A stretch of 64,000 bases of DNA. Origin: Ophiocordyceps camponoti-saundersi (nom. inval.) (taxonomy: Eukaryota > Ascomycota > Sordariomycetes > Hypocreales > Ophiocordycipitaceae). Both the position numbers and the translations under genes were made by a program. The stretch is taken from assembly GCA_003339415.1 (NCBI GenBank), contig PDHQ01000131.1, forward strand, positions 1 to 64,000, given 5' to 3'. A model generated the notes under the pieces. That model was not told the DNA's origin and did no database searches. It saw nothing but the letters and a program-made list of their open reading frames with translations. Position 1 is the first letter of the stretch; each line of letters starts with the position of its first letter. Of the stretch, positions 13,447 to 27,732 are shown one piece after another.

Positions 13447-15529
13447 TAGCGAAGCGGAGTTAGGGGCGGAGTACGGGGAGGGAGGAGGGGATAGTAAGCG
13501 TAAAAGAGGTCTAGTATATATTCCGAGTAGTAAAGAGTAAACTATAAATACTTAGAGTTTATTATAGAAAGATATTTTAGTAAAGTTAGGCCTTATTATA
13601 AGGTCCTAGTTATAAATTTTATATTATTTATATATATAAAGGAGAGCTTTACTTTTATTTTAGATAAGGTAGTAAAAAGTAAGTCTTAAAAGCGGAGGGT
13701 AATTATATATATTAAGCTAAAATTCTTATATAGCGATAATATCGTAACTTTCCTTACTAAATAAAGTAAGCTAAATAAAGCGGTTAATTTTCTATATATT
13801 TTATAATAAAGTTATAATTCTTATAAAAACTAAGTACTAAGAATAGTTATTTATAATTACTTTAATAACGTAAGGTTTATAAATATAAACTCCGCTTAGA
13901 ACTATTATAAGGCTAGTTATAAGTTATAGAGTTTATTATATAGCTTATAGCTATTATAGGTATTACTAAGTTAGGAGCTTTTTAGGGAGACTTAAGTAAG
14001 TAGCGTGCTATAAGATAAGCGCTAAGGTATATTTTTAGGGGATCCGTAATACGCTCGCTTCCTTAGGGAGATAGTAATAAAGCTTTCGCTATTTTTATAA
14101 AGTTATTACTAAGTAGGGGCCGGAGGTTAAGTAAACTATAATAATTAGAAAAAGCGAGGTTTATTAGGGAAGCTAAACTTAGCGCGGCTTTACTATTTCC
14201 GGGACTCCGGGTAATCTTTTAACTATATAAAGTATATACCCTTATATAAAATATAATAGCGGGGTCTCTTTTTTTTCTATATAAGGTAATTCTTTTCTCC
14301 GCTATTATATAAGGTAGCCGCGTAGTATTTATATTAAGGGGGCTCTTAATAATACTTAGTAATATATCTAAATTAGAAATATCTATAATATTACTTAAAG
14401 CGTATAAAGTTCTTATAAAGTTTATAGTAAATTATTTCCGCGTTTATAATTATTTTATTTAAGTAAAGCTTATTTACGTTTTCTACGCTACTTAAGCTTA
14501 TAATAAAATAAGTTCGTAAGGTATCTCCGCCGAAAATATATTAAGGTTAAAATACCTTCGCCTAGATTACGTTAACCTTATTTACCTCCTTAATATTATT
14601 AAGTAGCGCGTTATAGTTATAGTTAGCTATTAAGGTTTAAATACTTTTAGCGATAATAATATAAGTTTAGTATATACGCTTAGCCTCCGTTTTAAAAGCT
14701 TAAGCTACTTACTTATCTTTTAAGGCGAGGTTTTTATATTTTAAGTTAAATATAATTATAAGGTTTCCGCTAGGAAATTAGTATATAGTAATTACTATAA
14801 AGTAGCTTATAGCTTTATTAACTTTCCGGATAATTTTTTAGGGAGTAGGCGCTAGAACTCCCTTAACTATTAGGATATCTTTTACCGATATAAGTACCTC
14901 CCTCTCCGTTTTCGCCGGAACTAGGCGTATAAGGGGCGCCGCGGGGGGGGTAAAGTTCGGGGCGGAGCTCGTAACTACGCTAGCTTAAGTTAGAACTCTA
15001 AGGGCGGAGTCTAACCTCTTACTTATTACCTTATAGAAAGTAACTTCGATTAATTTTTAGATAGCGCGGGAGATAGTAATAGGTAAGCTAAATAGGTTCT
15101 TAAAAGCTTATTAGCGCTACTAAAGCTTAGTAAACGCTATATTAAAGATACTTTATATAGGGCGAAAATCTTATACGGAGATTACCTTAGTAAGTTTTTC
15201 GTATATAGACTTTAAGATAGGATTTATCGGGGTCCGAAAAATATCGATAAATAGGTTATCGGAGTTAGTAGCTATATTATATTAACCTTTACCCGTACGC
15301 GGATATTATCGGGATTAGTTAAGCCCCCGGGTTCCGCTATTAAGTACTATTAGCACTAACGGCGGACTAGGAGGCGGGCCGCCCCGTAACCCCGCGTTTA
15401 GGGCTATTCCCTTAGCGAAGTCGGACTCCGAGAGGTAGAAAGCACTAAATTCTCGTAATATTATAGCGTTAAGAACGAATAGGGACCCTAATTATCTAAA
15501 GTCGTAAAAAAGTTAAAGTAAAAGTTATT

Positions 15530-17586
15530 AATAGTAATAGTAAGCTTAATATAATCTAATATTTAATTTACTATATATAACTTACGTAATATAATATTTA
15601 AAAAGATTAAAAGAGATATTAATAGAGTATTAGCTATAAAGATAGATTTATAGAAAGTAATAGCTAAGTAATAGGAGATAATAACTAAGATAGCTAAATT
15701 AATAGAATAATTTAATATTATAATAGCGAGTAAGTTAAGTAAGTATTTATAGAACTTAGGAGGCTATCTTATTAGCGGATATTTAAGTATATAAGGTATA
15801 CTTAGATAAACTAATACTTAGGTATAAAATTAAAGATATTTATTATAAAATTTTTTAAATATATTATAATAATAACCCTAAGCCCTTAAATTATTAAATA
15901 TAGGACTTAGATACTAACCTCCTAACTTAGATTTATAATAATATTTTAAATATAGTAAATAGGGCTATATAAGCTATAATTATCTATTTATAGCTTTATT
16001 TAATAGAGAAGCGTTCTAGTAGCGGAAAGCTTATTAGGAAACTTACGCGAAGGAGATAAAGAAATAGAGACGCTAATAACTATATTAAAATATTAGCCTT
16101 AAACTATTAATAAAGAATTTAATAATTATTAGTTTAAATATAAATATTTAACTATTAATAAGATATATAACTAAGATATTACTAATATTACTTATAGTAA
16201 AGAGTTTAAATAGAAAAGCTTTAGATTTTACTACGCCTAATATTAATTTTATATAAGGATAAACTTATACCGCTTAGAGACCTAATATTTAAACCTTTTA
16301 TTAGAAAGAAAAAATAGTCCTAACTTCTTAACTTACGCGAGGCTATATAATTAAACCGCGCCTTAGAGTAGAATTTAACTTAGATAACTTAGATAAACTA
16401 TAATAAGATAAACTAAAATAGGAGATTTATCGCTAATCGGTTATACTAAGTACGGAGCTTAATAATAATGCTAGGGAAAGCTTAGCTTTAAGAGATATAT
16501 TAACTCTAACTATTCCTAGGCTTATCCTAAGATTAACTATTTAATTATTACTTTTAGAAATAAAAGTTTAAACTTATTTTTAAAAGCTTAAGGTAGCTAA
16601 AAAGTAATATAAGTTAGAGAAAATCTAAGCTATAGAAAAATATAATATTCCGCTATTTAAACTAGGAGATAAGTTAAAAAATACCCCGGTAATATTAAGT
16701 ATCTTTTAATTACTTTAAGTTACGCTATCGATTTATACGTAACTTAAAAAACTAATATAATATTAGAAGAAAATTAAGTTCCTAAAAAATAAAAAAGTTA
16801 TTATAAATCTTATCTAATTATTTAAATTATAAAACCCGCTAGCGGATATTTTATCTTATATTACGCTTAATTAGGTAATTTAAAAAGATATTATAGCGCT
16901 AGCTAAAGCTATTTTATTAATATTAAGGTATATTAAAAGCTATATTAAAAGTTATTAGTATATTACTATTATATTAAACGGAGGCTTTATAGTTAATTTA
17001 GTAATTAAGGCCTTTATAGCTAATAACGCCCTCCCTATAATCTAGTTACCCTAACTAAGTATAGTTAGAATAGTAAATAATAAACTCGCAATTATTAAGA
17101 GGGTTACCTATTTTCGGATAATTATAGTAGGAATCCTAGCTAATATAAAAATATATATACTAGGAGATTATAATAGTTAGGATATTTTATTAAGCTATAT
17201 ATAGCTAAGACGCGTTAAGGCTATAAAATATTACGTAAAAGAATAGCTAAAAATTACTAGCTTAAAAGATATTACTTAGATTATTTTAATTTTCCTAATA
17301 CCTAATTTATTTAAGCTAGATAGGAAGACGCTATAAGCCCCTAAATATCTAAAAACGGTTACTAATAATAAAAATAAAATTATATTTATCGAAGATAATA
17401 AGCTTATTTTAAAAAAGGTTAAAGATATTTTATCTACTATTACTAAATAATTAGCCTTTTAGGTAAAATAAGACTTTCTAAAAAACTAATAGCTACCTCT
17501 TATAAGGGCTAGATAGCGGGGTAGCTAAAAATAATATAAAAAAAAGTAAATAAAATATTATAGCCTTAAATCTAATAAAAGCTAAT
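15530..17586 (+). pseudogene. G1 gag C-terminal and protease region
   Basis: Continuation of G1 after the LINE, matching the reverse complement of about 59400-61400. A protease-like core is visible at about 16972-17030, where Ile-Leu-Asn-Gly-Gly lies in the position of the hydrophobic-hydrophobic-Asp-x-Gly motif of retroviral-type aspartyl proteases. The minus copy retains Asp here (reverse of about 59930-59960). The segment ends at 17586 with the 13-bp duplicated target (17574-17586 = 29450-29462). Confidence 0.6.
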
Positions 17587-18255
17587 AATAATAATAATAA
17601 TATTTATATGCTAATATACCTAATATAGCTTAGAACTATCCTATATATATTTTAAGAGTAGGAAAAACCGGAGAACTCGGAGTAAAACCCTCCCCTTAAG
17701 TATTACCTCGGTTTAGGGCCGGACTAGGTCCGCACCCGGCACTCTATACCTTAAATAGGTCTAGTAATAATAAGTAATTAGGAAGCCGATACTTCCTCTA
17801 AAGCAGAGTCCGCGGTAATAAGAGTACGCGTAGTCTAAGTCCGGTATAAAGTTTATATAGCTATTTATTTTCCTAAGTATTATTATTATTATAAACTAAA
17901 TCTCCGCGTTTAATTATAATATCTTAAATAATTTATTTAATTAAGGCTTTATTAATATAATTAAGGAATATATAAAAGTTTTACTAGCTTATAATAGACC
18001 TTATAATAGCTAATCTTAAAAAGTAGCTTAATTATCGTAGCGAAGCTATAGATAAGTTTAAAAAGGGGATCGGAGGCGGAGCTATTATATTCGCTTTTTA
18101 GCGTTTCCGCCTTAGCTACTATTAAACTCTAGTTAGCGCTAAAGGGGGAGGAGGGGCGGTATATATAGAGTTCCGGTCCGTAAATCTCCGGGGTTAGGAA
18201 ATATAAATATCCTTCGCCCGGTCCTACGCCGCTCTTATTTTAGGGTAAAGTTAAC

Positions 18256-18763
18256 TATCGGTTAGGCATCCTTCCTAAGCTAAATAGGTAGCTAGAGTTA
18301 TATTATAGACTTCTCGAAGTAAAGATACTAATAGATTAAACTTAGAATATATATACTATATTAACTTAGATAATAAGGTTCGGGTAACTTATCTAAATTA
18401 TATAGCGTATAAGAATATTATATCTACTATATAATACGCTCTAGCTAATAAAGTTATAAAAGATTAAATAATAACTTTACTTATAACCTATCTCTCTCTT
18501 AAAGAGTATAGAAAAGTAAGTATATTATATATACGTTCCTCCTCCTACTAACTACCTCCCTATCCTCCTCCTATATTAACTTCGTATATTATATTAATAT
18601 TATATTAGTCTTAGATCGGTATTATCTTAAGTTCGACTCCTTTTTATATTTATCCTTAACCTCCTATTTTATTTATATAGAGATAGTTATCTTTATAACG
18701 TATATTACGCGTATTTAACGCGTATTATATTCCTAAATAGCTAGCGATATATATATTTTAATA
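18256..18763 (-). repeat. 3' LTR of N1 copy 2
   Basis: 508-bp LTR in minus orientation; it starts TATCGG on the plus strand (from TGTCGG) and retains the unmutated GCATCC stretch nearby. Just right of it (about 18770-18782) is the reverse of a purine-rich tract, AAAAAGAAAAG, the likely plus-strand primer. Confidence 0.87.
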
Positions 18764-19358
18764 CTAATAGCTTTTCTTTTTATAGTTAGGAATATATATT
18801 TATTAAGTAAGTAGTTTAAGTATAATTAGGTTCTTTTAATAGCTCTTATAGATTAAATTATTTCTCTACTTTTAAGAACTTATATAATTTAGGATTAGTA
18901 AATACCTTTACCTTACTAATTTATAAATAAACTTAGGTTAATATCGTGCCGATATCTAATATATTTCTTAATAATTCTAGTATAATTTCTTAAGATAGTA
19001 TACGTTAAGCTATATATCGCGTTTTCCTATTATCTATATTTCGTAAATAATAGATAAGGTTTAGGTAGTAAACTTAACGCTATATATCGTCGCTAGTATA
19101 GAGCCTAACGCTATATATCGTCGGCCGCTGCTATAAGCCGGTCCTTTAGCTTAGTAGCTTCTAGGCTAAGGGACCGGTAAGTAACTCCCCTAAACTTAAT
19201 ATAAGCCGGCTACGAGGATATTACCGGGGCGTCTTATATTAGAGACCCCTAGTAAATACCGGCCGCGCGAGGGGGAATCTCTTCTATTAACCGGTAAACC
19301 CCCGTAGCTAGTAAAGGTTATCTCCTTCTTATAGCACTAAGCGTTCCTATACCGTAAT

Positions 19359-19782
19359 TATAGGAAATGCTAGAATATAATAATAATCTATATAGGGAGG
19401 AGGAGGATCTATATATAGGAATAAAGAAAGGGGCGCATTACGCAGGACGTATTATAAAAAAGTATAGTAATAGGAAGTAAGGTAAGTTTCGTTAGTATTT
19501 TTATTATAGCATTTTAGATAGGAGCTCTAATAGACTCCTAGTCGATATTAGATTAGTTTCGGGAAAAGATCTAATTATACTCGATCTAATATTAAGTATA
19601 AAAAGGGGCGTATACGAAGGAGAAAAAGGGGAATATACGAAAAGATATTTTATATATAAGTAGGACTAGGAATTACCTTAGTAGATAAGATATAGATAAT
19701 TATTAAGAATTAGAAATATATACCTTTAGTAACTTTAGTTACTATTAACTCCCGCTTATATAATAGCGAAAGCTAACTAATA
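19359..19782 (+). repeat. 5' LTR of the Ty1/copia element
   Basis: 424 bp, the same length as the 3' LTR at 25318-25741. Differences between the two are nearly all C/T or G/A, as RIP would leave. It keeps more CA and TG dinucleotides (for example 19331-19336, 19368-19369, 19434-19445) than most of the window. Confidence 0.92.
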
Positions 19783-22700
19783 CTAATTAGTAGTTAAAAT
19801 TTAGTTAACTATAGATTAGTAAGGAACGGAATAATTAACCCTAATAATAAACTCTTATAAAAGTAACTATATAGAGGTAAGTTATAATTAATTAGAAAGT
19901 TAATATAGAGCTACGTAAGACCTCCTCTAGAACTCTTAATAATATTAACTCGAATATTTTATAATATTTATCTAAAGCTAGTTCGAAACCTTACTTATAA
20001 TAATAAGCATATTACCGGAAGATAGGATCGAGCTCCTAAAGTACTATAATTAACTAACCTAAGAGGCTTTTAGATATACTAAGATTCCGAAGCGATATTA
20101 GAATTAGTTTAACTTAGATTAATAGAACGATAATATACTAAGCGATTATAAGAATAGAGAAATAGTTAAACTTACGATAGCGAGATTTATCTTATTCGTT
20201 AAAAGTAATAAATAACTCTTTAGTTTTATACTCTTCGACTTTTTCTAATAATATTTTAATAGCTAGAAAGTAAAAACTTAGGAAATAAGATAAGTATTTA
20301 TAAGAGACCTTATCCGAAATCTACTTATACGTAGAGGAATATATATCGGAAAATCTAAGGAACTTACTTAGAAGGAACTTAAAAACTTTCTTAACTTAGA
20401 TAAACCTCCGGTATAGCTACTCTAAGTATATAAGAAGACCTCTTTCGAACTTAGACTTATTATTTCTAAAAGACTCCTACTAGAAACTAATATAGGGATA
20501 AGCTAGAATTATAATAATAAATAAGCTCCGTAACTATAACTAGGCCCTAGCTTAGATACCCGGATTACTATCCTTATACTAGATACTTAGCTTTCCTAGA
20601 CTAAACTACCCTCTTACTATATTACGATTTAACTTACTTAGAAACTAATATTATACCGCTTTAAGGATCTAAAAGCTACTACCCGAAGAGCTTAATCCTT
20701 ACCTAAGGCCTTTATTAAAAACTTATCTATAAGTATAGCTAAGCTTAATCTTAATAGCTAAGATAATTATTTAAATATTAGTATAGACTTATATTAATAT
20801 CGAAGGGGGATATTATCGAGGACCCTTCGCTCCTAAGATAAACCTATACCTAACGCTACTACTTTTACCACCCTTCCCCCTATCGAATTTACTAATATAT
20901 ATATTAATATAGATATTATTACCCGGTTTACTAAGGTTTAGGATAAAAATACCTTATATATTAGGGAGCTATACGACCTCCTAGATAATAAGATCCGTAT
21001 TCTAATAAATACTTATTATACTTTAGAGATTTATCCCTTATATTTCTATATAATCTTTCCGCGTATTTTTTTAGGATAAGCTTAACGCTATTACCTAAAC
21101 TATATTAAATAGTCTCTAACTTTTTATAAAATATATCTTTAAATATAGAAATACTTTAATATAGATATTAACTACTCTTATTATTATATAGATTAAATAA
21201 TAACTATATACCTATCTATTCGCGCTTCGCTACCTAATAGTAAACCTTATAAAATTCTATAAAAGTTATTTAATAAATTAGATCTCTGCTAACGTGCTTT
21301 TAGACCGGATTATACCGGTTATACTCCTTTACGGATATTACTTATTAATACGTGCCGCGGCGTTTCCGAACTTAAATTTACTCTTTTTAAATTAGCTAAG
21401 GATATTAAATCTCTTATATCTAACCTTCGTTTATTACTTAAGATTACCCTAACTTATTAGCTTAGTATATTTTAATATATTTAATAGCTTACTAAGACTT
21501 AACCGCCTCCGGTATTTACCCTCCTAAACTCTTTTTACCTTAACCGCCGATATTAAAAAACCCTTAACTAAAATTTAACCTAATATCGAGGAGATAACCG
21601 AGGGACCTTTACCCGTAATCTGATATAAAATACCTTATAGAACCGTAAATACTTCGTTTATAGTAAAATTAGTTACTAGTTAACTAAATATATTAAGGAT
21701 AAGTAATAATTAGTTTAACGTTTATTTATAGCCTATTATAAATTTATAAGTAATTACGTTAACTTCGACGCTTATATTACCGAATTTAAGGGAATAGAAA
21801 AGGTACTAAAGGATAATAGCGACGAAGGCTAAACGCTCCTAACTTCTAAACTAACTAAGATACTATACTATATATTAGCTTTTATATAATTATCTTAACT
21901 CCTAGATACTTCCTAAGTTATAGAAGTTAATAAATTACCCTCTACGTCCCCTTATACCGCTAAGATCTTTTACTAGTTAGTATACCTATACTTCCTAACC
22001 GTAAATAATCCTTATAAACTACTACCTCTTACCGCACCTATTATATAGTTTATATTAACGGACTAATACTTATAAATAACTTTTTAAAGGATCCTAATTA
22101 ATATTAGAGCGGCGTCTATATTAACTTCGGGCTAATCTTAGTTCGAAGCCTTATAAGCTCTAATCCCTTTCCTATCGCTTAACGAATCTACTATAAGTTA
22201 AGTTAATATTAAATTCGGAGAAAAATAAACTATATCTTCTCTTAAATCTATAGCTATTAAGACCCTAGTTAGGAAGATAACTTTTTATATCCTCCCTATA
22301 TAAATACCGTTTCTCCTTTACCTCGTAGATATAGATTAACTTAGAATCTTTTTTCGGAATACTTTTAATTACCTTATCTATAAAGTAACTAAAGTACCCG
22401 TTATTTATAAATAAGGTTATCCTTAGTTTTTCCTCTCCTTATCCGAGGAAGCGGTAATATACCTAACTAAATAGGAAATTCGTTAAATTTATAAACGCTT
22501 TAGATACCTAAGCGTTTCTTAACTCTATAACTTTCTTACTTAAGCTAGCTATAAAATAAATATTAAAGCTATCGAAGCTATATCTAAAATCTACTAATAA
22601 TATTAACTTACTAGCTTAGCGCTTTAATAATTTAAGTTCCGCTTAGAAAACGATAAGGATTTTAATTTCGAAATTATTATAGATATCTTATATATTAACT

Positions 22701-23729
22701 AATATACTATCCTTTATACTATAGATTAGGTAATAGCTTTCTAAGTAGCTTATTTTCTACCGTCTCTCTTTACTAAGAATATATAGAATACCTTAAGGCT
22801 TATCTAAATCGATATTTACCTTAAGCTTCTAGACTTTATCCGCTATAACGCTAGTAAGAACTTTAACTTATAGGAATTTAGATCTAAAGCTACTATATTA
22901 GGAATTATATATACTTAAATCTTTATTAAGGTATATTAGTTAGTTAGGAAAGTAGAATAATATTATACTCCGCTTTAGCGAGTATATAATATAATATCGA
23001 ATAAACTTTAATATAATATTAGGCGTAATTCGATCTTATAGATAGCTATTAAAGCTATTAACGATACCGCTAAACCTAACGGACTTATCTTTATACTCCT
23101 TATTTTTAGAGTATACCTTAAGGTTTACCTAAACTTAGCTTTAACCTTTTTAACGCTTAAGCGCGCTATTACTATTTAAAAAGCTATAGCTAACTTACGT
23201 AGGTTTTATACTTAACGTATAATTTATAACGCCTTCTTAATACGAAATAAACTAAATATATTAGATATCCTAAAATTACCGCTTAATAGCTAAGTTTACG
23301 TTTAGAGAGAACTTAGTAAGTAAACTAGCCTATATACTTTTACTGCTATCCGCGGCTATAATATTATTATTAACTTTCCTTATAACTTAAAATCGTTTCG
23401 CTTAATATATATCTAGCTATTTTTCTTACCTCCGTATAAGGGCCTTAAATCGAGTTCGGATTTACTTTCGTATAAAGGCCCCGAATCGAGTTTAGACTTA
23501 CCTTCGTATAAAAGCCCCGCCTCGGGTTCGAGTCGAACTCCCCTTACAACCGGACTAATTTCCTCTCTACCTTAGACTATACCTTAACTATAAATTACGA
23601 TATATATTCCTCGTAATTTATTTACCGATAATACGTTTATAATATAAAAAGAAAAAGATAATATAGCGCTTTTACTTAAACTTTATTCTAAAAGTAAGAT
23701 TACTACTCCGGGATAACTTTTTAAAGCTT

Positions 23730-24650
23730 CGGATACTTAGGAAATTAATAACCTTATCGGCTACGGCGTTTTCTCCTTCGAACGTTATAACCTCGATAAG
23801 TATCGGGGTATATATCTCTTCCGTGCCCGTATAGTCCGCGAAATTAAAAAAATTAGTACCGACTACCTTTATAAAAAGTTACGCTTAATTATCGCTAGCT
23901 ATAGTAATAAAAGTAAAAATATAATCTTTACGTAATCCCTAACTATTTAGCGCGTAAGCTAATAGCTAGTATTAGCTCTTACCTTTACCGGTTTTTAAGT
24001 AAGTTTCGAGCTTACGCTACGAGATATTACGTAAGTATACCCCTAGTTACGTTCCGATCTTAAGCGTATTATTATTATTACGCTATTAGCTAAGATAAAA
24101 AATCGGTACCTTACTAATACTATTATTCGCGTTATTAAGCTACTATATAGGATTATAGAAGCTAGTATTTATTAGTTTCGTACTTATTAAGATTACTATT
24201 TTTAGTAACTATAAATATATATATCGACGTTTAACGCTTACCTCCTCGTTAAGTATAGTAACTATGCCCGTTTTAGCCTCGTTAGCTTATAAACCGATAA
24301 TACCTTAATACTTAGTACTAAAGCTTTTAGATATCTAGAAAAAGAATATATAACTATTACCTAGTTCCGCACTAAGCCTAAGATAGTGCTTTAGGCCGGT
24401 AATACCGCGGATTTTAACGGATCTTAAATCGATATTAGTTCGAATTTAATCTATTTTTAATAGAAAGGCTAAGCTGCTAAAATCTAGCCCGTTAACTTTT
24501 CCGTAACGGACGCCGTATAATAATATCTAGAATAACGCGCTAGGGGCGCCTATATTACTTTTATTTACTAACTAGAGGCTATATATAACCTCTCCGTTAC
24601 CGTATAACGCTAGTTTTTAGATAAGAAAGACTATAAAAAGTTAAATAAGT
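23730..24650 (+). pseudogene. Ty1/copia reverse transcriptase (decayed)
   Basis: Read through stops, 23730-24000 gives the start of the copia RT domain: a Gly-Tyr-Gly-Val-Phe segment, a basic region, a Lys-Leu-Arg-Leu-Ile-Ile-Ala segment and a Ser-Leu-Thr-Ile-x-Arg-Val-Ser block. About 24000-24070 gives Leu-Arg-Asp-Ile-Thr-x-Val-Tyr. The active-site pair lies at 24296-24301, in Thr-Asp-Asn-Thr, where copia elements have two adjacent Asp; the second became Asn by a TG to TA change. Reading frame and order fit fungal Ty1/copia pol. RNase H should follow toward 25300. Confidence 0.85.
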
Positions 24651-25317
24651 AACTACGATAGTAGTAGTAATATTAGAATAGAGGGCTACGTTATATCCCT
24701 ATACCGCTAAATAGTATAAAATTATATATTTTCACTAACGGTTTTTTTACTAATAATACCGATCTTTCCTCGTAGATCGGATACGTTATTATACTTAGAT
24801 AAGAAATAGGAGGAAAAGATAAATTTACTTTTACCGGGAATATTATCTACTAAAGTTCGACGAAATATAAAAGGGTAACTCGATCTATCCTCGCTTTAGA
24901 GATATATAAGATATCGGCTAAATTCGATATCGGTATATCAATTAGATCGATATTAATACGAATTCGATCTAAGCTCGGATCGAATATAATCTAAACTATT
25001 ATATATACCGACTTATATTTATTATATAAATACTTAGTAAAACTTAGTACTATAAAAGAAAAGAGGCTAATAATTAATATTATATTAATAAGAGAATCCT
25101 ACGAGAATCGCGAAGTTAAGGAGATCCGCTAGATTAATAGATAAGATAACCTAGCGGATATAATAACTAAAGATAACCCTAATAAAGCGCTAGAACGCTT
25201 AGTCGATATAAATATATTTAATATTCGTATCTAAGGTTTCGTTATAAGGAAAGAGAAATAGCTTAATATATTATAAATAGAGGATATAACTCTCCCCGAA
25301 AAAGAAAAAGTTACCAG

Positions 25318-25741
25318 TATAGGAAATACTAGAATATAATAATAATCTATATAGGGAGGAGGAGGATCTATATATAAAAATAAAGAAAGGGGCGTATTAC
25401 GTAGAACGTATTATAAAGAAGTATAGTAATAGGAAGTAAGGTAAGTTTCGTTAGTATTTTTATTATAATATTTTAGATAGGAGCTCTAATAAACTCCTAG
25501 TCGATATTAGATTAATTTCGGGAAGAGATCTAGTTATACTTGATCTAATATCGAGTATAAAAAGGGGCGTATACGAAGAAGAAAAAGGGGAATATACGAA
25601 AGGATATTTTATATATAAGTAGGACTAGGAATCACCTTAGTAGATAAGATATAGATAATTATTAAAAACTAAAAGTATATACTTTTAGTAACTTTAGTTA
25701 CTATTAACTCCCGCTTACGTAACGGCGAAGGCTAACTAATA
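25318..25741 (+). repeat. 3' LTR of the Ty1/copia element
   Basis: 424 bp and colinear with 19359-19782. It is followed directly by the gtaat duplication and then by N1 copy 2 interior. Confidence 0.92.
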
Positions 25742-26011
25742 GTAATATTCGTAATTCCGCCGGGTTATTATAGTCTTTATATTACGATACCCCTAGGGTA
25801 GCGTAATTCTTAACCTTAGGGGTACCGTAATCCCTTAGTAATATTTTCTTCCTAGTTTAAGGATTAAAAAAATAAAGAATAAACGTAGTATAATATATTA
25901 AATAAAAAACGTAATACCTAGTAAACTTTCGCCGAGTTATCTGCGAAAAATAGATAAGAAAAACTAAGGTAATTATAAAAAGGGAAGGGGAAAAAAAAAA
26001 AATTTTAAAAA

Positions 26012-26029
26012 GGGGGGGGGGGGGGGGGG
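26012..26029. repeat. Poly(G) tract inside N1 copy 2
   Basis: Eighteen consecutive G residues, the minus-orientation equivalent of the C runs in copies 1 and 4. It is the longest homopolymer of its kind in the window. Confidence 0.93.
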
Positions 26030-27732
26030 ATATTTATACTTAGGAGGTATATACCTCTTATATCCGTAGGAGGGGTTAGTACGTACTAATAAGCTACTTA
26101 TAGGAGGGGTAAGTATATACCTTATCTAGTAGGGCAAATTAGTAACTTAGCACCTTACTTATAAATTACCTTATACCCGAGCTCCTTATCCCTTTCCTCT
26201 TCCTTTTACCTTTATTATTATTATTATTATCGTTATTATTATCGTATATAGGAAAGTAAGTTTAAGTTAATCCCGAGTCGGTATCGTAGTAAGCTTTTAC
26301 TAACCTTAACTTAAGATCTATTATATATTAAGACTACCCCCTTATATACTTACCGCTCCGCGTAATTATTAGATTATTATTTTAAGTCCTAAGTTTAAGA
26401 ATAATATTAACGATAACGATATTCTTAAGGCTTTAATTCGCTAGCGGCGTAAAAGTATATTAATTCCGGCTTTAATTCGTATTAGTTATAAGTTAAGATT
26501 AACCCGGTTTTTAATATACTCTAAACTTAGCTTTAAACGCGTATTACGTGTATTTTACCCTTATCTCCTTTACGCGCCCTTTATAAGCTCCCTTTATAAT
26601 ATCCGCGATTACTTTTCGCACGTATTTGCGAATATTATCGTTTACGCTAATAGCGACGCTTATTATTTCCTATTAAATATAACCCGCTAAGCGTAATTTT
26701 TTTATATCCCCGCCGCTAGCTACGCCGTTATTTTAAGCGCGGCGCGATAATATTTAGCGCGGCGATATTAAGAGGGTACCCCTATACTAAAATTATATTA
26801 GCTATATAAGCGGGTAAGAGCTAAAAATTAACGCTTATTAAAAATAGGTATCTTAATTAGTAACCGCTTACTATTAGTATACTAAAAAAGGTATTTAGTA
26901 TAATAATATATATATAGTTTATTAAAACTTAACTATATATAGATTAATACTAACTTAATAAACTATCTTAGCTATTATTACTTTTACGTAAGCTCTTACT
27001 ATATTTATAAGTAATAATACGCCTTTATATAAAGATTAGTATACCGAAGTAAGTTTAATAATAATCTAATCCCTATTCGTATTTAAGTCGATATCTAACT
27101 AATATTACTAGTATAGTAATATTACTCGGCCGGCCTTACGCGATCGTTACGCGTCGCGCCCTCCTAAACGTCCGTATTAGGAGTAGGGGTAAGGGACTTT
27201 AATTCCGGGGATTTTACTTTTTCTTTTCTTATTATTTTTTTTTTCTTTTATTATTTTTATCTCTTATATATTACTAAATTAACTTAATTATAAGAGACTT
27301 CTAATACTAAATTTATAAAAGCTTAGTAAATAATAATTACGGAGTAACTATTAAAACTAATTTAAGGTTAATAAGATTTTAGGTCGAAATTAAAATAAGT
27401 TCCTAAAAATCTTAGACTAAAAGTAAAGAGAAGAAAGAATAGATAATATTAACTTATAATAAGTTATCGCTAAGTATTAGGATATTCGAATTATTAAGTT
27501 ACTAACTAAATACTAATTAAAATATATCTATACGTTATCGAAATAATAATTATAATTTCCTAAAAATTAGTATTTTAATAAATATCTATTATCTAAATTA
27601 CTTTTCTATTTCCGATCTAAACTAAGGTTAAATAATAATAAAGCTAGCACTTTAGCTTATATTAGTTAACTAAGTTTTAAGTAATAAAAGATAGTTAAGT
27701 TTACGATATAACTTAGTTTTATTACTAATTAG

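Larger units (their letters stand above)
8275..15515 (-). mobile_element. LINE-type non-LTR retrotransposon inserted in G1
   Basis: 7,241-bp element in minus orientation. At its left end a (TTA)n run (8275-8292) is the 3' tail of the minus-strand element. An approximate 14-bp target duplication flanks it (8261-8274 and 15516-15529, two G/A differences). Its 5' end (about 15510) matches the start of the plus-strand LINE at 50945. On the minus strand, 13420-13446 reads LGNFNA, the decayed form of the LGDFNAHH-type motif of apurinic-like endonucleases of LINE ORF2; D became N by a TG to TA change. Upstream of it (about 13.5-15.5 kb) would be the gag-like ORF1. The region 9.5-13 kb should hold the reverse transcriptase, but I could not pick out its catalytic motif. 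A Tad-like clade is likely for a fungus, but that is inference. Confidence 0.78.
19359..25741 (+). mobile_element. Ty1/copia LTR retrotransposon nested in N1 copy 2
   Basis: Complete-length element of 6,383 bp. LTRs are 19359-19782 and 25318-25741, 424 bp each. They start TATAGG (from TGTAGG) and end CTAACTAATA (from ...CTAACTAACA). Perfect 5-bp target duplication gtaat at 19354-19358 and 25742-25746. Removing it rejoins N1 copy 2 seamlessly with the uninterrupted sequence of copies 1 and 5. A purine-rich primer tract (GAAAAAGAAAAAG, 25298-25310) precedes the 3' LTR. The interior reads as copia gag-pol in plus orientation through RIP stops, with reverse transcriptase at about 23730-24650. Confidence 0.92.
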
